Positions 1 through 5,558 of a stretch of 5,567 nt of DNA are shown here, one piece after another; the first letter of the stretch is position 1; each line of letters opens with the position of its first letter. Made by a program: the position numbers and the translations under genes. The notes under the pieces are model-generated. The model was given only the letters and a program-made list of their open reading frames with translations, did not search any database and was not told the origin of the DNA. Source of the stretch: Pseudomonadota bacterium (GTDB lineage: Bacteria; Myxococcota_A; Polyangia; Polyangiales; Polyangiaceae); NCBI GenBank assembly GCA_023411445.1, contig JAEYOT010000074.1, positions 1 through 5,567 on the forward strand. The letters are read 5' to 3'.

Positions 1-2
1 GG

Positions 3-10
3 TAAGGTGG
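3..10 (+). promoter_or_regulatory. Shine-Dalgarno of the lipoprotein gene; decides the start
   Basis: The bases TAAGGTGG match the full anti-Shine-Dalgarno complement TAAGGAGG at seven of eight positions and end 5 bases before the ATG at 16. An in-frame GTG at 7 lies inside this element and cannot be the start it serves, so ATG 16 is chosen. The choice also gives a clean lipoprotein signal peptide (Met-Arg followed by a hydrophobic stretch). Confidence 0.75.
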
Positions 11-15
11 GGCCG

Positions 16-2229
16 ATGCGGTTCGCAGCTCTCCCGCTGGCAGCGCTCTTGGCCCTCGTCACCGGCTGCGCCGGCGGAGCGGCCGGCAGCCGCGGTCCCC
101 ACGATCCGAGCGGCGTGCACGGTCCGATCACGCCAGCCGCCGTCGATGAGCGCTCGTACGGCAGCGCGACCTACAAGCTCTTGCTCAGCGGCGAGGATAC
201 GGCCGAGCGAGCCAGCCTGCTGGTCGGGGTGACACGTCACCAGCTGAAGCGCGCGGAGCTGCGCTTCGACGCCGGCAATGAAGGCGCGGGGCTCGCCGCC
301 GTGAGCGGCGCGTTCCTGCTCGGCCGCGCGGGTGATCTCCGCCCGGAAATGCTGGAAGGAGGCGAGCGCGCGCTGGACGCCGCCGCCACCGAGGTGGCGC
401 GAATCGGTAACGAGGGGCAAGCGCTAGCCCTGTACTCCATGCTGCTGCCCCGCTTGCCCGAGGGAAAGCTGCGGAGCGACGTGCAGGCGCACCTGGCGGC
501 GATCGAGAAGTTCCGGCAGGACACGCGCCCCGGTGGCGCGGTGATGACGGCCTCGGCAGCCGCTCGCGCCGCGATCAGCCGCGCCGTGCTCGACACGGGG
601 CCGGAGGCGATGGAGCAAGCCAACAAGGCGACGGTCGCCTGGCTGCGCCAAGCGCTGGCCACCAACATCGGCGAGGCGCCGATCCGCTCGAACCAAGAGC
701 GCGACGAAGCCTTCGAGGCGTACCGAGCGCTGCGCGCTGGCGGCTACACGGTCGCCGCGCTCTACTTGCGCCAGCGCGATCCCAGCGGCGCGATCACGCT
801 CTTGGATTCGTCGGGCTTGGAGCGCCTGCTCTCGCCGGAGCTGCGTGACCGCCTGGAGCGCGCCGGTGAAGACCAGGATCCGGAGGCCTGGGGCGATCTC
901 TATCAGTTCTTCCAAGCGGCGCGCGGCAACGCGGATCTGCTCATGGACGGCGAGCTGGTGGACGCCGCGGCGTTCGGGGCCGCAGAGGGACTCTTCCGCG
1001 CCGAGCCGAGCTCACTGCGCAGCGCGCTGCCGCTCGCAGCGGAGCTGGCCGGCCACGGCATGGCGGAGGTGGCGCCGCTCGTGATCGCTCCTGCGCTCAG
1101 CGAGCGCCCGGAGCCGGACGCGCTCAGCGCCGCGATCGCGTTCGTGCTGCGCACCGTCGCAGAAGAAGAGCAGAACGGCGGGCTCGCCGCGGCGCGCGCC
1201 ACCTTCGACAACGCCGCGCCGATTCTGGAGCTTTGCGCCGCTCCAGCGCTGCGCGGCAAGGTGCGCCCGTCCGCCGCGCGCCTGCGCTTCGCCATGGCAG
1301 CGACGGAGATCCGCCACGGGGAGCTCGACCGCGCCAGGCCCCTCTTGCTGCGCGCCTTGCAGGATGAGGCCACGAGCGACGCTTACCTCTTGCTCGTCGC
1401 GATCGACCGCCAGCGCGGCAAGCTGAATGAAGCGATCGCCTGGGCGGACAAGGCCGTCGAGTCCGCGCGAGCCAGCTCGGACTTGCTGACGGAGGCGGAC
1501 GCTCACATCACCCGCTTCGAGCTGTTCCGTGAGCGCCACGACGCCACGGAAGCGGCCCGCGCGCTGGAAGCTGCGCTCAATCGCGCGCTGAGCGCTCAGA
1601 AGCAGAGCCGCGGCGGCGCCGCGCAAGCGCGGGCAGAGCGCCTGCTCGCGCGGGTGCTCGAGTACTACGGCGAAGAGCGCGCCGTGCGACGCGCGACCGA
1701 GCGCGCCTTCGAGGCCGCCGGCTCGGATCCGCGCTTGCTCACCGCCGCCGTGATGGATGCCGCGCGGCGCGGGCTCACCCTCTCGGATCTGCTGGTAGCG
1801 CGCACCGCGGTCGAGCGCGCCATGAGCGCTGGCATGTCAGGTGAGGACTTGGTCTATCCCGCGCTGTGGCTGCAGCTGCTGGAGCGCAAGCTCCGAGTGC
1901 CGAGCAGCGGCGTGGTGGAGGACGCCTATTCCGCGCTGGACGACACCTCCGGTTGGCCCTCGCGCTTGCGCGCCTGGGGCACGGGTAAGCTGAATGACGC
2001 GGAGCTCCTAGCTGCCGCCAAAGATCGCGCCCAGCGCACGGAAGCCATCTTCTACGCCGCCATGGCCCGCCACGCGCAAGGGTCCACGGAAGACGCCAAG
2101 GCCGGGCTCGAGCAAGTCGCCAAGAGCGAAGCGATCGACTTGGTGGAGGTGTCCATCGCACGCGATCTGCTCGCTGCCATCGACAAGCCCAAAGACTTCA
2201 AGCTCCCGCCGAACGTCGTCGTGCCCTGA
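16..2229 (+). CDS. Large TPR-like repeat lipoprotein of unknown function
   Basis: The 737-residue product begins with a lipoprotein signal peptide: Arg2, a hydrophobic core at about residues 3-15, and the lipobox V-T-G-C with the predicted lipidated Cys18. Residue +2 after the Cys is Ala, which by the E. coli Lol rule predicts the outer membrane; myxobacterial sorting rules may differ. After a short Gly/Pro-rich linker (about 19-45) the protein is almost entirely Ala/Leu/Glu/Arg-rich helix. TPR-like helix pairs are clearest at about 425-560, where successive segments contain GELDRARPLLLRAL, GKLNEAIAWADKAVE and DATEAARALEAALNRAL, and again near 675-720 (AMARHAQGSTEDAKAGLEQV). Such repeats usually form protein-binding scaffolds, so a periplasmic or envelope assembly role is reasonable inference, but no catalytic motif is visible and I do not recognise a named family. 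It appears to be transcribed alone: the next gene is convergent and a hairpin follows 17 bases after the stop. An upstream operon partner cannot be excluded because the window begins at the gene. Confidence 0.85.
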   Translation: MRFAALPLAALLALVTGCAGGAAGSRGPHDPSGVHGPITPAAVDERSYGSATYKLLLSGEDTAERASLLVGVTRHQLKRAELRFDAGNEGAGLAAVSGAFLLGRAGDLRPEMLEGGERALDAAATEVARIGNEGQALALYSMLLPRLPEGKLRSDVQAHLAAIEKFRQDTRPGGAVMTASAAARAAISRAVLDTGPEAMEQANKATVAWLRQALATNIGEAPIRSNQERDEAFEAYRALRAGGYTVAALYLRQRDPSGAITLLDSSGLERLLSPELRDRLERAGEDQDPEAWGDLYQFFQAARGNADLLMDGELVDAAAFGAAEGLFRAEPSSLRSALPLAAELAGHGMAEVAPLVIAPALSERPEPDALSAAIAFVLRTVAEEEQNGGLAAARATFDNAAPILELCAAPALRGKVRPSAARLRFAMAATEIRHGELDRARPLLLRALQDEATSDAYLLLVAIDRQRGKLNEAIAWADKAVESARASSDLLTEADAHITRFELFRERHDATEAARALEAALNRALSAQKQSRGGAAQARAERLLARVLEYYGEERAVRRATERAFEAAGSDPRLLTAAVMDAARRGLTLSDLLVARTAVERAMSAGMSGEDLVYPALWLQLLERKLRVPSSGVVEDAYSALDDTSGWPSRLRAWGTGKLNDAELLAAAKDRAQRTEAIFYAAMARHAQGSTEDAKAGLEQVAKSEAIDLVEVSIARDLLAAIDKPKDFKLPPNVVVP

Positions 2230-2245
2230 TATTCCTGAGTGATTT

Positions 2246-2274
2246 CGCCGCTGCGCCCTAGGGGCGTGGCGGTG
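2246..2274 (+). terminator. Strong GC hairpin after the lipoprotein gene, probable terminator
   Basis: Bases 2246-2258 pair with 2262-2274 to give 13 pairs around the 3-base loop TAG (core CGCCC-TAG-GGGCG). Three of the pairs are G-U (positions 2247/2273, 2252/2268 and 2253/2267), so the helix is continuous only in plus-strand RNA; in minus-strand RNA these become A-C mismatches. The hairpin lies 17 bases after the lipoprotein stop, between two convergent genes. There is no T-tract after it, so classic intrinsic termination is uncertain. It could instead protect the 3' end or assist Rho-dependent termination. Confidence 0.5.
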
Positions 2275-2323
2275 GTGGTATACTGTCGATCTGGCGTGCG
2301 CGGCGCGCTGCGAGGGGACGAGC

Positions 2324-2716
2324 CTAGAGCTGGGGCTTGCGACCGAGGAGCTTGGTGGCGAGGTGCTCGCCGAGCTCGGCGGCGAGCAAGCGTTCGACGG
2401 CGGCTTCCTTTTCGGCCCGCTCACCCTCGTCGTATTGAAACTCGATGCCCATACCGGCGGGGTTGGCCTTGGTGGCGTCGGCCACGTCGGTGGTCCAGAT
2501 GACCTTGCCCCGCAGCCGCAGCGGCTCCCGCATGTTGGGGATGCCCAGGGCGAATACGAACTCGGTCCCAACCTTCAGGGGCTTGTCGGTGCCGATGAAG
2601 GTGCCACCCCGCGAAATATTGCGGGTGTAGTCGGCAAAAAACGTGTTCAGCCGCTTGTATTCGACTTTGAGCTCGATGGGAGCCCGGTAGCCATGACGCC
2701 GGTCGTCGTCGGACAA
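2324..2716 (-). CDS. PilZ-domain protein (TIGR02266-like), possible c-di-GMP effector
   Basis: A single-domain protein of 130 residues. The PilZ signature is visible: an RxxxR motif at residues 7-11 (RHGYR) just before the first strand, and N33-I-S35-R-G-G38, matching [D/N]xSxxG. The following text (FFADYTRNISRGGTFI, then a KVGTEF segment, an RLRGKVIW strand and GMGIEF) closely resembles the PilZ-like family TIGR02266, which is abundant in Myxococcus and relatives; I recognise this from memory. PilZ domains bind cyclic di-GMP and often regulate motility, exopolysaccharide or partner enzymes. Both ligand motifs are intact, but binding is not shown, and some members of this myxobacterial family may act without it. 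The C-terminal 30 residues are a charged helix (GERAEKEAAVERLLAAELGE) that could mediate contacts. The start is TTG at 2716: the frame is open for only 15 codons upstream, to a TAG stop, with no ATG or GTG, and starting later would remove RxxxR. No good Shine-Dalgarno precedes it. Confidence 0.87.
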   Translation of the reverse strand: MSDDDRRHGYRAPIELKVEYKRLNTFFADYTRNISRGGTFIGTDKPLKVGTEFVFALGIPNMREPLRLRGKVIWTTDVADATKANPAGMGIEFQYDEGERAEKEAAVERLLAAELGEHLATKLLGRKPQL

Positions 2717-2788
2717 GAAGCCAGAGCGTAGCCGGAGCTGCCCACTCCGGGAAGGGCCATGCTATGCCGGGCCCGTAAGGCCGAGAAA
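2717..2788. promoter_or_regulatory. Divergent intergenic region, PilZ gene / dnaJ operon
   Basis: These 72 bases separate the PilZ gene start (minus strand) from the preferred dnaJ start (plus strand) and must hold, or overlap, the 5' control regions of both. It contains the perfect 8-base palindrome CGGGCCCG at 2768-2775. I see no convincing -35/-10 pair on either strand and no CIRCE-type inverted repeat (TTAGCACTC...GAGTGCTAA) that would mark HrcA control of a heat-shock operon. The actual promoters may lie inside the neighbouring coding sequences. Confidence 0.4.
2777..2780 (+). promoter_or_regulatory. Shine-Dalgarno supporting the GTG start of dnaJ
   Basis: AAGG lies 8 bases before GTG 2789, a normal spacing. 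The rival upstream ATG at 2759 has a purine-rich stretch (GGGAAGGG) only about 2-3 bases before it, which is too close for usual initiation. The protein from GTG also begins with the family-typical few residues before the conserved D-x-Y-E-V-L-G. Confidence 0.45.
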
Positions 2789-3880
2789 GTGCGCGATCCG
2801 TATGAAGTTCTAGGTGTAGGCCGTGAGGCGAGCGAGGCGGAGATCAAGACCGCCTTCCGGCGGCTCGCGGCGCAGCACCACCCGGACAAGAACCAGGGCG
2901 ACCCCGCCGCCCAGCAGCGCTTCACGGAGATCAACCTGGCGCACCAAATCCTGTCGGATCCGGACAAGCGTAGCGCCTACGACCGCTACGGCCCGGCGGC
3001 GTTTCAGGCGGGCGGGCGCGGCGGCGTCGGCGACGCGGTGGACTTCGGCGGCTTCGACGAGATCTTCGGTGACATCCTGGGTGCGTTCGGTTTCCGCGGC
3101 GGCGATCGCGGGGACATCCGGATGCCGCTGACGCTCACGTTCGAGGAAGCGGCGCTCGGCACGAGCAAAGAGGTGCGCTACCAGCGGGCGGACATCTGCC
3201 GCACGTGCGAGGGGCGCGGCGGCGAGCCGGGGACTCGCGTCGAGACGTGCTCGGCGTGCGGTGGGCGCGGCCGCGTGCGCTTTCAGCAGGCCTTGTTCCC
3301 GCTGGCGGTGGAGCGGCCCTGCTCGCGCTGCAAAGGTAGCGGCTCCATTCCGACCACGCCTTGCCGCAGCTGCTCGGGCAAGGGGCTCAGCACCAGCGAG
3401 CGCGTGCTCAAGGTGGACGTGCCGCCTGGCGTCGAGCACGGCGCCACGCGCGTGGTGGAGCAAGGCGGACATCGGGTGCGCCCCGAGCGCGCGCCGGGCA
3501 ACTTGGAGCTCTTGGTCGAGGTCGCCCCTCACCCGTTCTTTCGGCGCAGCGGCGACGACATCGTGTGCAGTGTGCCGATCACGTTCGTGCAAGCGGCGCT
3601 GGGCGGCGAGATTGACGTGCCCACCTTGGAGGGCAAGATCAAGCTTCGGATACCGCCTTCCACGCAGCCGGGCCAGGTCCTGCGGGTGCGCGGCAAGGGC
3701 GTGGAGCACCGGCTGCGCAGCGGCCGCGGTGATCAGCTGGTCGAGGTCTCGGTGGAGGTCCCGGCGCGGCTCACTCCGCGCGCGCGTGAGCTGATCGAAG
3801 AGCTCGGCCGTGAGCTGGGCGAGGACGTTCAGCCTCAGCAGCAAGGCTTCCTGGAGAAGCTGAAGGGGCTATTCGGGTGA
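2789..3880 (+). CDS. dnaJ: Type I DnaJ (Hsp40) co-chaperone
   Basis: DnaJ delivers unfolded clients to DnaK in the cytoplasm and stimulates its ATPase. The 363-residue product (E. coli DnaJ is 376) has every type I element in order. The J domain is at about 2-68 with the HPD triad at 31-33 and the helix IV end DKRSAYDRYG. A short G/F-rich linker follows (about 69-108) containing FGGFDEIFGDILGAFGF. The zinc-binding region has four intact CxxCxGxG motifs starting at Cys137, Cys154, Cys178 and Cys192. The C-terminal beta-sandwich domains include VPPGVEHG and PTLEGKIKLRIP, and the protein ends in a dimerisation-type tail FLEKLKGLFG. The start is GTG 2789; ATG 2759 would add ten residues (MLCRARKAEK) that do not look conserved, and it remains the alternative. 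dnaK and grpE are not adjacent, so this may be the main DnaJ at a separate locus or a paralogue. The stop overlaps the next start by four bases, implying translational coupling. Confidence 0.95.
   Translation: MRDPYEVLGVGREASEAEIKTAFRRLAAQHHPDKNQGDPAAQQRFTEINLAHQILSDPDKRSAYDRYGPAAFQAGGRGGVGDAVDFGGFDEIFGDILGAFGFRGGDRGDIRMPLTLTFEEAALGTSKEVRYQRADICRTCEGRGGEPGTRVETCSACGGRGRVRFQQALFPLAVERPCSRCKGSGSIPTTPCRSCSGKGLSTSERVLKVDVPPGVEHGATRVVEQGGHRVRPERAPGNLELLVEVAPHPFFRRSGDDIVCSVPITFVQAALGGEIDVPTLEGKIKLRIPPSTQPGQVLRVRGKGVEHRLRSGRGDQLVEVSVEVPARLTPRARELIEELGRELGEDVQPQQQGFLEKLKGLFG
3862..3868 (+). promoter_or_regulatory. Shine-Dalgarno of the HAD gene inside the dnaJ 3' end
   Basis: GAAGGGG lies 8 bases before GTG 3877, within the last codons of dnaJ. 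With the GTGA stop/start overlap it supports reinitiation or coupled translation of the HAD gene. Confidence 0.55.
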
Positions 3881-4563
3881 AAGCAGTCAGCTTCGACTTC
3901 GGTCAGACTTTGGCCGAGCTGGACTACGGGTTCCTGCAGCGCCGCCTCGTCGAGCGCGGCGTGAGCTTCGATCCGGAGGGCGCTCGCGCCGCCAGCAGCG
4001 ACGCGTGGCGCGTCTACGGCGAGAAGAAGGACGCAGGTCACGCCGCTGCCTGGCAACACATGATGCAAGCGCAGCTGCAAGGTGGAGGCGTGCCCGCGGC
4101 GTCGCTCCAGGCGCTCGGCGAGTGGTTGTGGCACGAGCAACCGCGGCAGAACCTGTGGCGACGGCCCATCCCGGGCATGATCGAGCTGGTGCGCGACTTG
4201 AACGCCGCGCAAGTTCCGGTGGGCATCATCTCCAACTCGGAGGGCCACCTGGCGGAGCTGGTCGCCGAGCTCCACTGGTCGGATTGCTTCGAGGTGGTGG
4301 CGGACTCAGGCAAGGTGAAGCTCGACAAGCCGGATCCGCGCATCTTCCAGCACGCTTGCCGCGAGCTGTCGGTCACGACCGAGCAGCTGCTTCACGTGGG
4401 GGACTCCTGGGAGGCGGACGTGCAGGGCGCGCTCGGCGCAGGCGCGCACGCGGTCTGGTTCGACCGAGCGCACGGCGAGCGCGCGCTCCCCGCACGCGTG
4501 CTCGGAGCCGCTGACGCGACAGAGCTCCGCGAAGTCCTGGCTCGGCTGGGGCTACTGAGTTAG
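3877..4563 (+). CDS. HAD-superfamily hydrolase (subfamily IA-like), variant motif I
   Basis: A 228-residue soluble protein with the haloacid-dehalogenase fold. Motif I is SFDFGQTL, placing the nucleophile at Asp7. The D+2 position, normally the general acid/base Asp of phosphatases, is Gly9. Motif II is IISNS with Ser119, motif III is Lys151 in DKPDPRIF, and motif IV is HVGDSWEAD with Asp176 and Asp181. Residues about 14-95 form a helical C1 cap, typical of subfamily IA (phosphoglycolate phosphatase / haloacid dehalogenase-like). The family acts on small phosphorylated or halogenated substrates. The FDFGxTL variant occurs in other HAD proteins as I recall, so the protein need not be dead, but substrate and even phosphatase activity cannot be assigned. 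The GTG start overlaps the dnaJ stop (GTGA), and proC follows after 9 bases, so it is the middle gene of one operon. A housekeeping or metabolite-repair role is possible but only inference. Confidence 0.88.
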   Translation: MKAVSFDFGQTLAELDYGFLQRRLVERGVSFDPEGARAASSDAWRVYGEKKDAGHAAAWQHMMQAQLQGGGVPAASLQALGEWLWHEQPRQNLWRRPIPGMIELVRDLNAAQVPVGIISNSEGHLAELVAELHWSDCFEVVADSGKVKLDKPDPRIFQHACRELSVTTEQLLHVGDSWEADVQGALGAGAHAVWFDRAHGERALPARVLGAADATELREVLARLGLLS

Positions 4564-4572
4564 CGTCCCGCC

Positions 4573-5409
4573 ATGCAATCTCGTCGAATTGGCATGCTGG
4601 GTGCCGGCAACATGGCCGGCGCGTTGATCCGCGGTCTGCTCGCGTCCAAGAGCGTGACGAAGGAGCAGATCGTCGCGAGTGACGTGCGTGCCGAGCACCT
4701 GAGCGAGCTAGAGCGCGAGTACGGCATCAAGACGTTCACGGACAACGTGGCGCTGGCCGCCGCTTCGGACCTGGTCGTCTTGGCGGTCAAGCCGCAAGTG
4801 GTAGACCGCGTGCTGGATCAGATGGCGGACGCGTTCCGGCCCGACACGTTGCTCGTCTCGATCGCCGCCGGCGTGCCCATCCGCTCGCTGGAGGCGCGGC
4901 TGCCGGCGCACGTGCGGGTCGTACGCGCCATGCCCAACACGGCCGCGATCGCGCTGGCCGGCGCCACCGGCATCGCGCCCGGCTCGCGCGCCACAAAGGA
5001 GGACGTGGACGTCACGCAGGCGCTCTTCGCTTCGATCGGTCGCTCCGTCGTGCTCGACGAGAGCCTGATCGACGCGGTCACGGGCTTGTCCGGTAGCGGA
5101 CCTGCCTACGTCATGGTGATGATCGAGGCGCTGGCCGACGGCGGCGTGAAGGTGGGCCTGCACCGCGACACCGCGCTTCTGCTGGCGGCTCAGACCGTCT
5201 ATGGCTCTGCCAAGCTGCTATTGGAGACGGGAGAGCACCCGGGGCGCTTGAAGGACATGGTGACGAGCCCGGGCGGCACGGCGATCGCCGGTCTGCACAC
5301 GCTCGAATCCGGCGGGCTGCGCCGCACTTTGATCGACGCGGTGGACTCTGCGACCAAGCGCGCGATCGAGCTGGGCGAAGCCATGGCCAAGAAGCTGGAC
5401 CGCAGCTGA
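4573..5409 (+). CDS. proC: Pyrroline-5-carboxylate reductase
   Basis: ProC catalyses the last step of proline synthesis: reduction of 1-pyrroline-5-carboxylate to L-proline with NAD(P)H in the cytoplasm. The 278-residue length is usual for the family. The N-terminal Rossmann fold begins with IGMLGAGNMAGAL (G10-A-G12-N-M-A15), followed by VLAVKPQ (Lys73-Pro74), SIAAGVP at 96-102 and RAMPNT at 118-123. The C-terminal helical dimerisation domain has GLSGSGPAY at 171-179 and the family signature region at about 223-245, including TSPGGT (231-236) and GLHTLE. All expected conserved residues are present. ATG 4573 is 9 bases after the HAD stop. No clear Shine-Dalgarno precedes it (AGCGTCCCGCC), so translation may depend on coupling to the upstream gene. 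The usual bacterial neighbour, a YggS-type PLP-binding protein, is not next to it here; a chaperone and a HAD enzyme are. Nothing suggests transfer. Confidence 0.97.
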   Translation: MQSRRIGMLGAGNMAGALIRGLLASKSVTKEQIVASDVRAEHLSELEREYGIKTFTDNVALAAASDLVVLAVKPQVVDRVLDQMADAFRPDTLLVSIAAGVPIRSLEARLPAHVRVVRAMPNTAAIALAGATGIAPGSRATKEDVDVTQALFASIGRSVVLDESLIDAVTGLSGSGPAYVMVMIEALADGGVKVGLHRDTALLLAAQTVYGSAKLLLETGEHPGRLKDMVTSPGGTAIAGLHTLESGGLRRTLIDAVDSATKRAIELGEAMAKKLDRS

Positions 5410-5471
5410 GCGCTGGGTGCAGCGGACGACGGACGTTGAAGCTGCTCGTCACGGACGGCGCCGAGGGGACA

Positions 5472-5497
5472 GCGCGGAGACAAAACAGTGTCCGCGC
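5472..5497. repeat. Left inverted repeat (7-bp stem), competes with the right one
   Basis: GCGCGGA at 5472-5478 pairs perfectly with TCCGCGC at 5491-5497 across a 12-base A-rich loop. Within the loop, CA/TG can add two more pairs after a small bulge. The right arm is shared with the 10-bp inverted repeat at 5489-5537, so the two structures are mutually exclusive in RNA. Confidence 0.5.
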
Positions 5498-5537
5498 AAA
5501 GGGGCCGGGGGGGGGCCAGCCTCACTCTGCGCGGACA
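5489..5537. repeat. Perfect 10-bp inverted repeat TGTCCGCGCA / TGCGCGGACA
   Basis: Arms 5489-5498 and 5528-5537 are exact reverse complements separated by 29 bases, which include a smaller GGCC/GGCC hairpin around the G9 tract. In minus-strand RNA the stem is followed by CTGTTTTGTC, a short T-run, so it could be a weak intrinsic terminator for an unseen convergent gene to the right. In plus-strand RNA no T-run follows. Alternatives are a widely spaced operator or one copy of an intergenic repeat family. Confidence 0.55.
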
Positions 5538-5553
5538 GGGATGTAGTAGCAGC

Positions 5554-5558
5554 AGGAG
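5554..5558 (+). promoter_or_regulatory. Possible Shine-Dalgarno for a gene starting past the right edge
   Basis: AGGAG is followed by nine bases (TTCCGAAAA) to the window end, so a start codon immediately outside would be at an acceptable spacing. There is no start codon in view, and this conflicts with reading the adjacent hairpin as the terminator of a convergent gene. Both readings are tentative. Confidence 0.2.

Noticed and set aside
7..15. GTG at 7 as the lipoprotein start
   Set aside because: It falls within the Shine-Dalgarno TAAGGTGG and would have no ribosome binding site of its own in view.
903..1626. Overlapping minus-strand open frames opposite the lipoprotein gene
   Set aside because: The translations are Ser/Arg/Ala-rich without motifs, and the plus-strand frame has a signal peptide, ribosome binding site and coherent repeats.
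2279..2284. TATACT, a -10-like hexamer in the convergent gap
   Set aside because: No -35-like hexamer at 16-18 bases upstream, and a plus-strand promoter there would only read antisense into the PilZ gene. An antisense RNA is possible but unsupported.
2239..2731. Plus-strand open frames over the PilZ gene (87 and 122 codons)
   Set aside because: They are antisense to a clear PilZ domain, their translations are Gly/Arg-rich or reverse-complement text, and they lack a ribosome binding site.
2647..2967. 106-codon minus-strand frame including an ATG at 2760 that could start the PilZ protein
   Set aside because: The ATG at 2760 is out of frame with the PilZ protein by two bases, so it cannot serve as its start without a frameshift, and the rest is antisense to dnaJ.
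2810..3844. A 344-codon open frame on the minus strand opposite dnaJ
   Set aside because: It mirrors dnaJ almost exactly, its translation is Arg/Ala/His/Leu-rich low-complexity text with no domain, and dnaJ is unquestionable. Long antisense frames are expected in DNA with high third-position GC.
5199..5525. 108-codon minus-strand frame at the right end
   Set aside because: Most of it is antisense to proC and the remainder crosses the inverted repeats; there is no domain or ribosome binding site.
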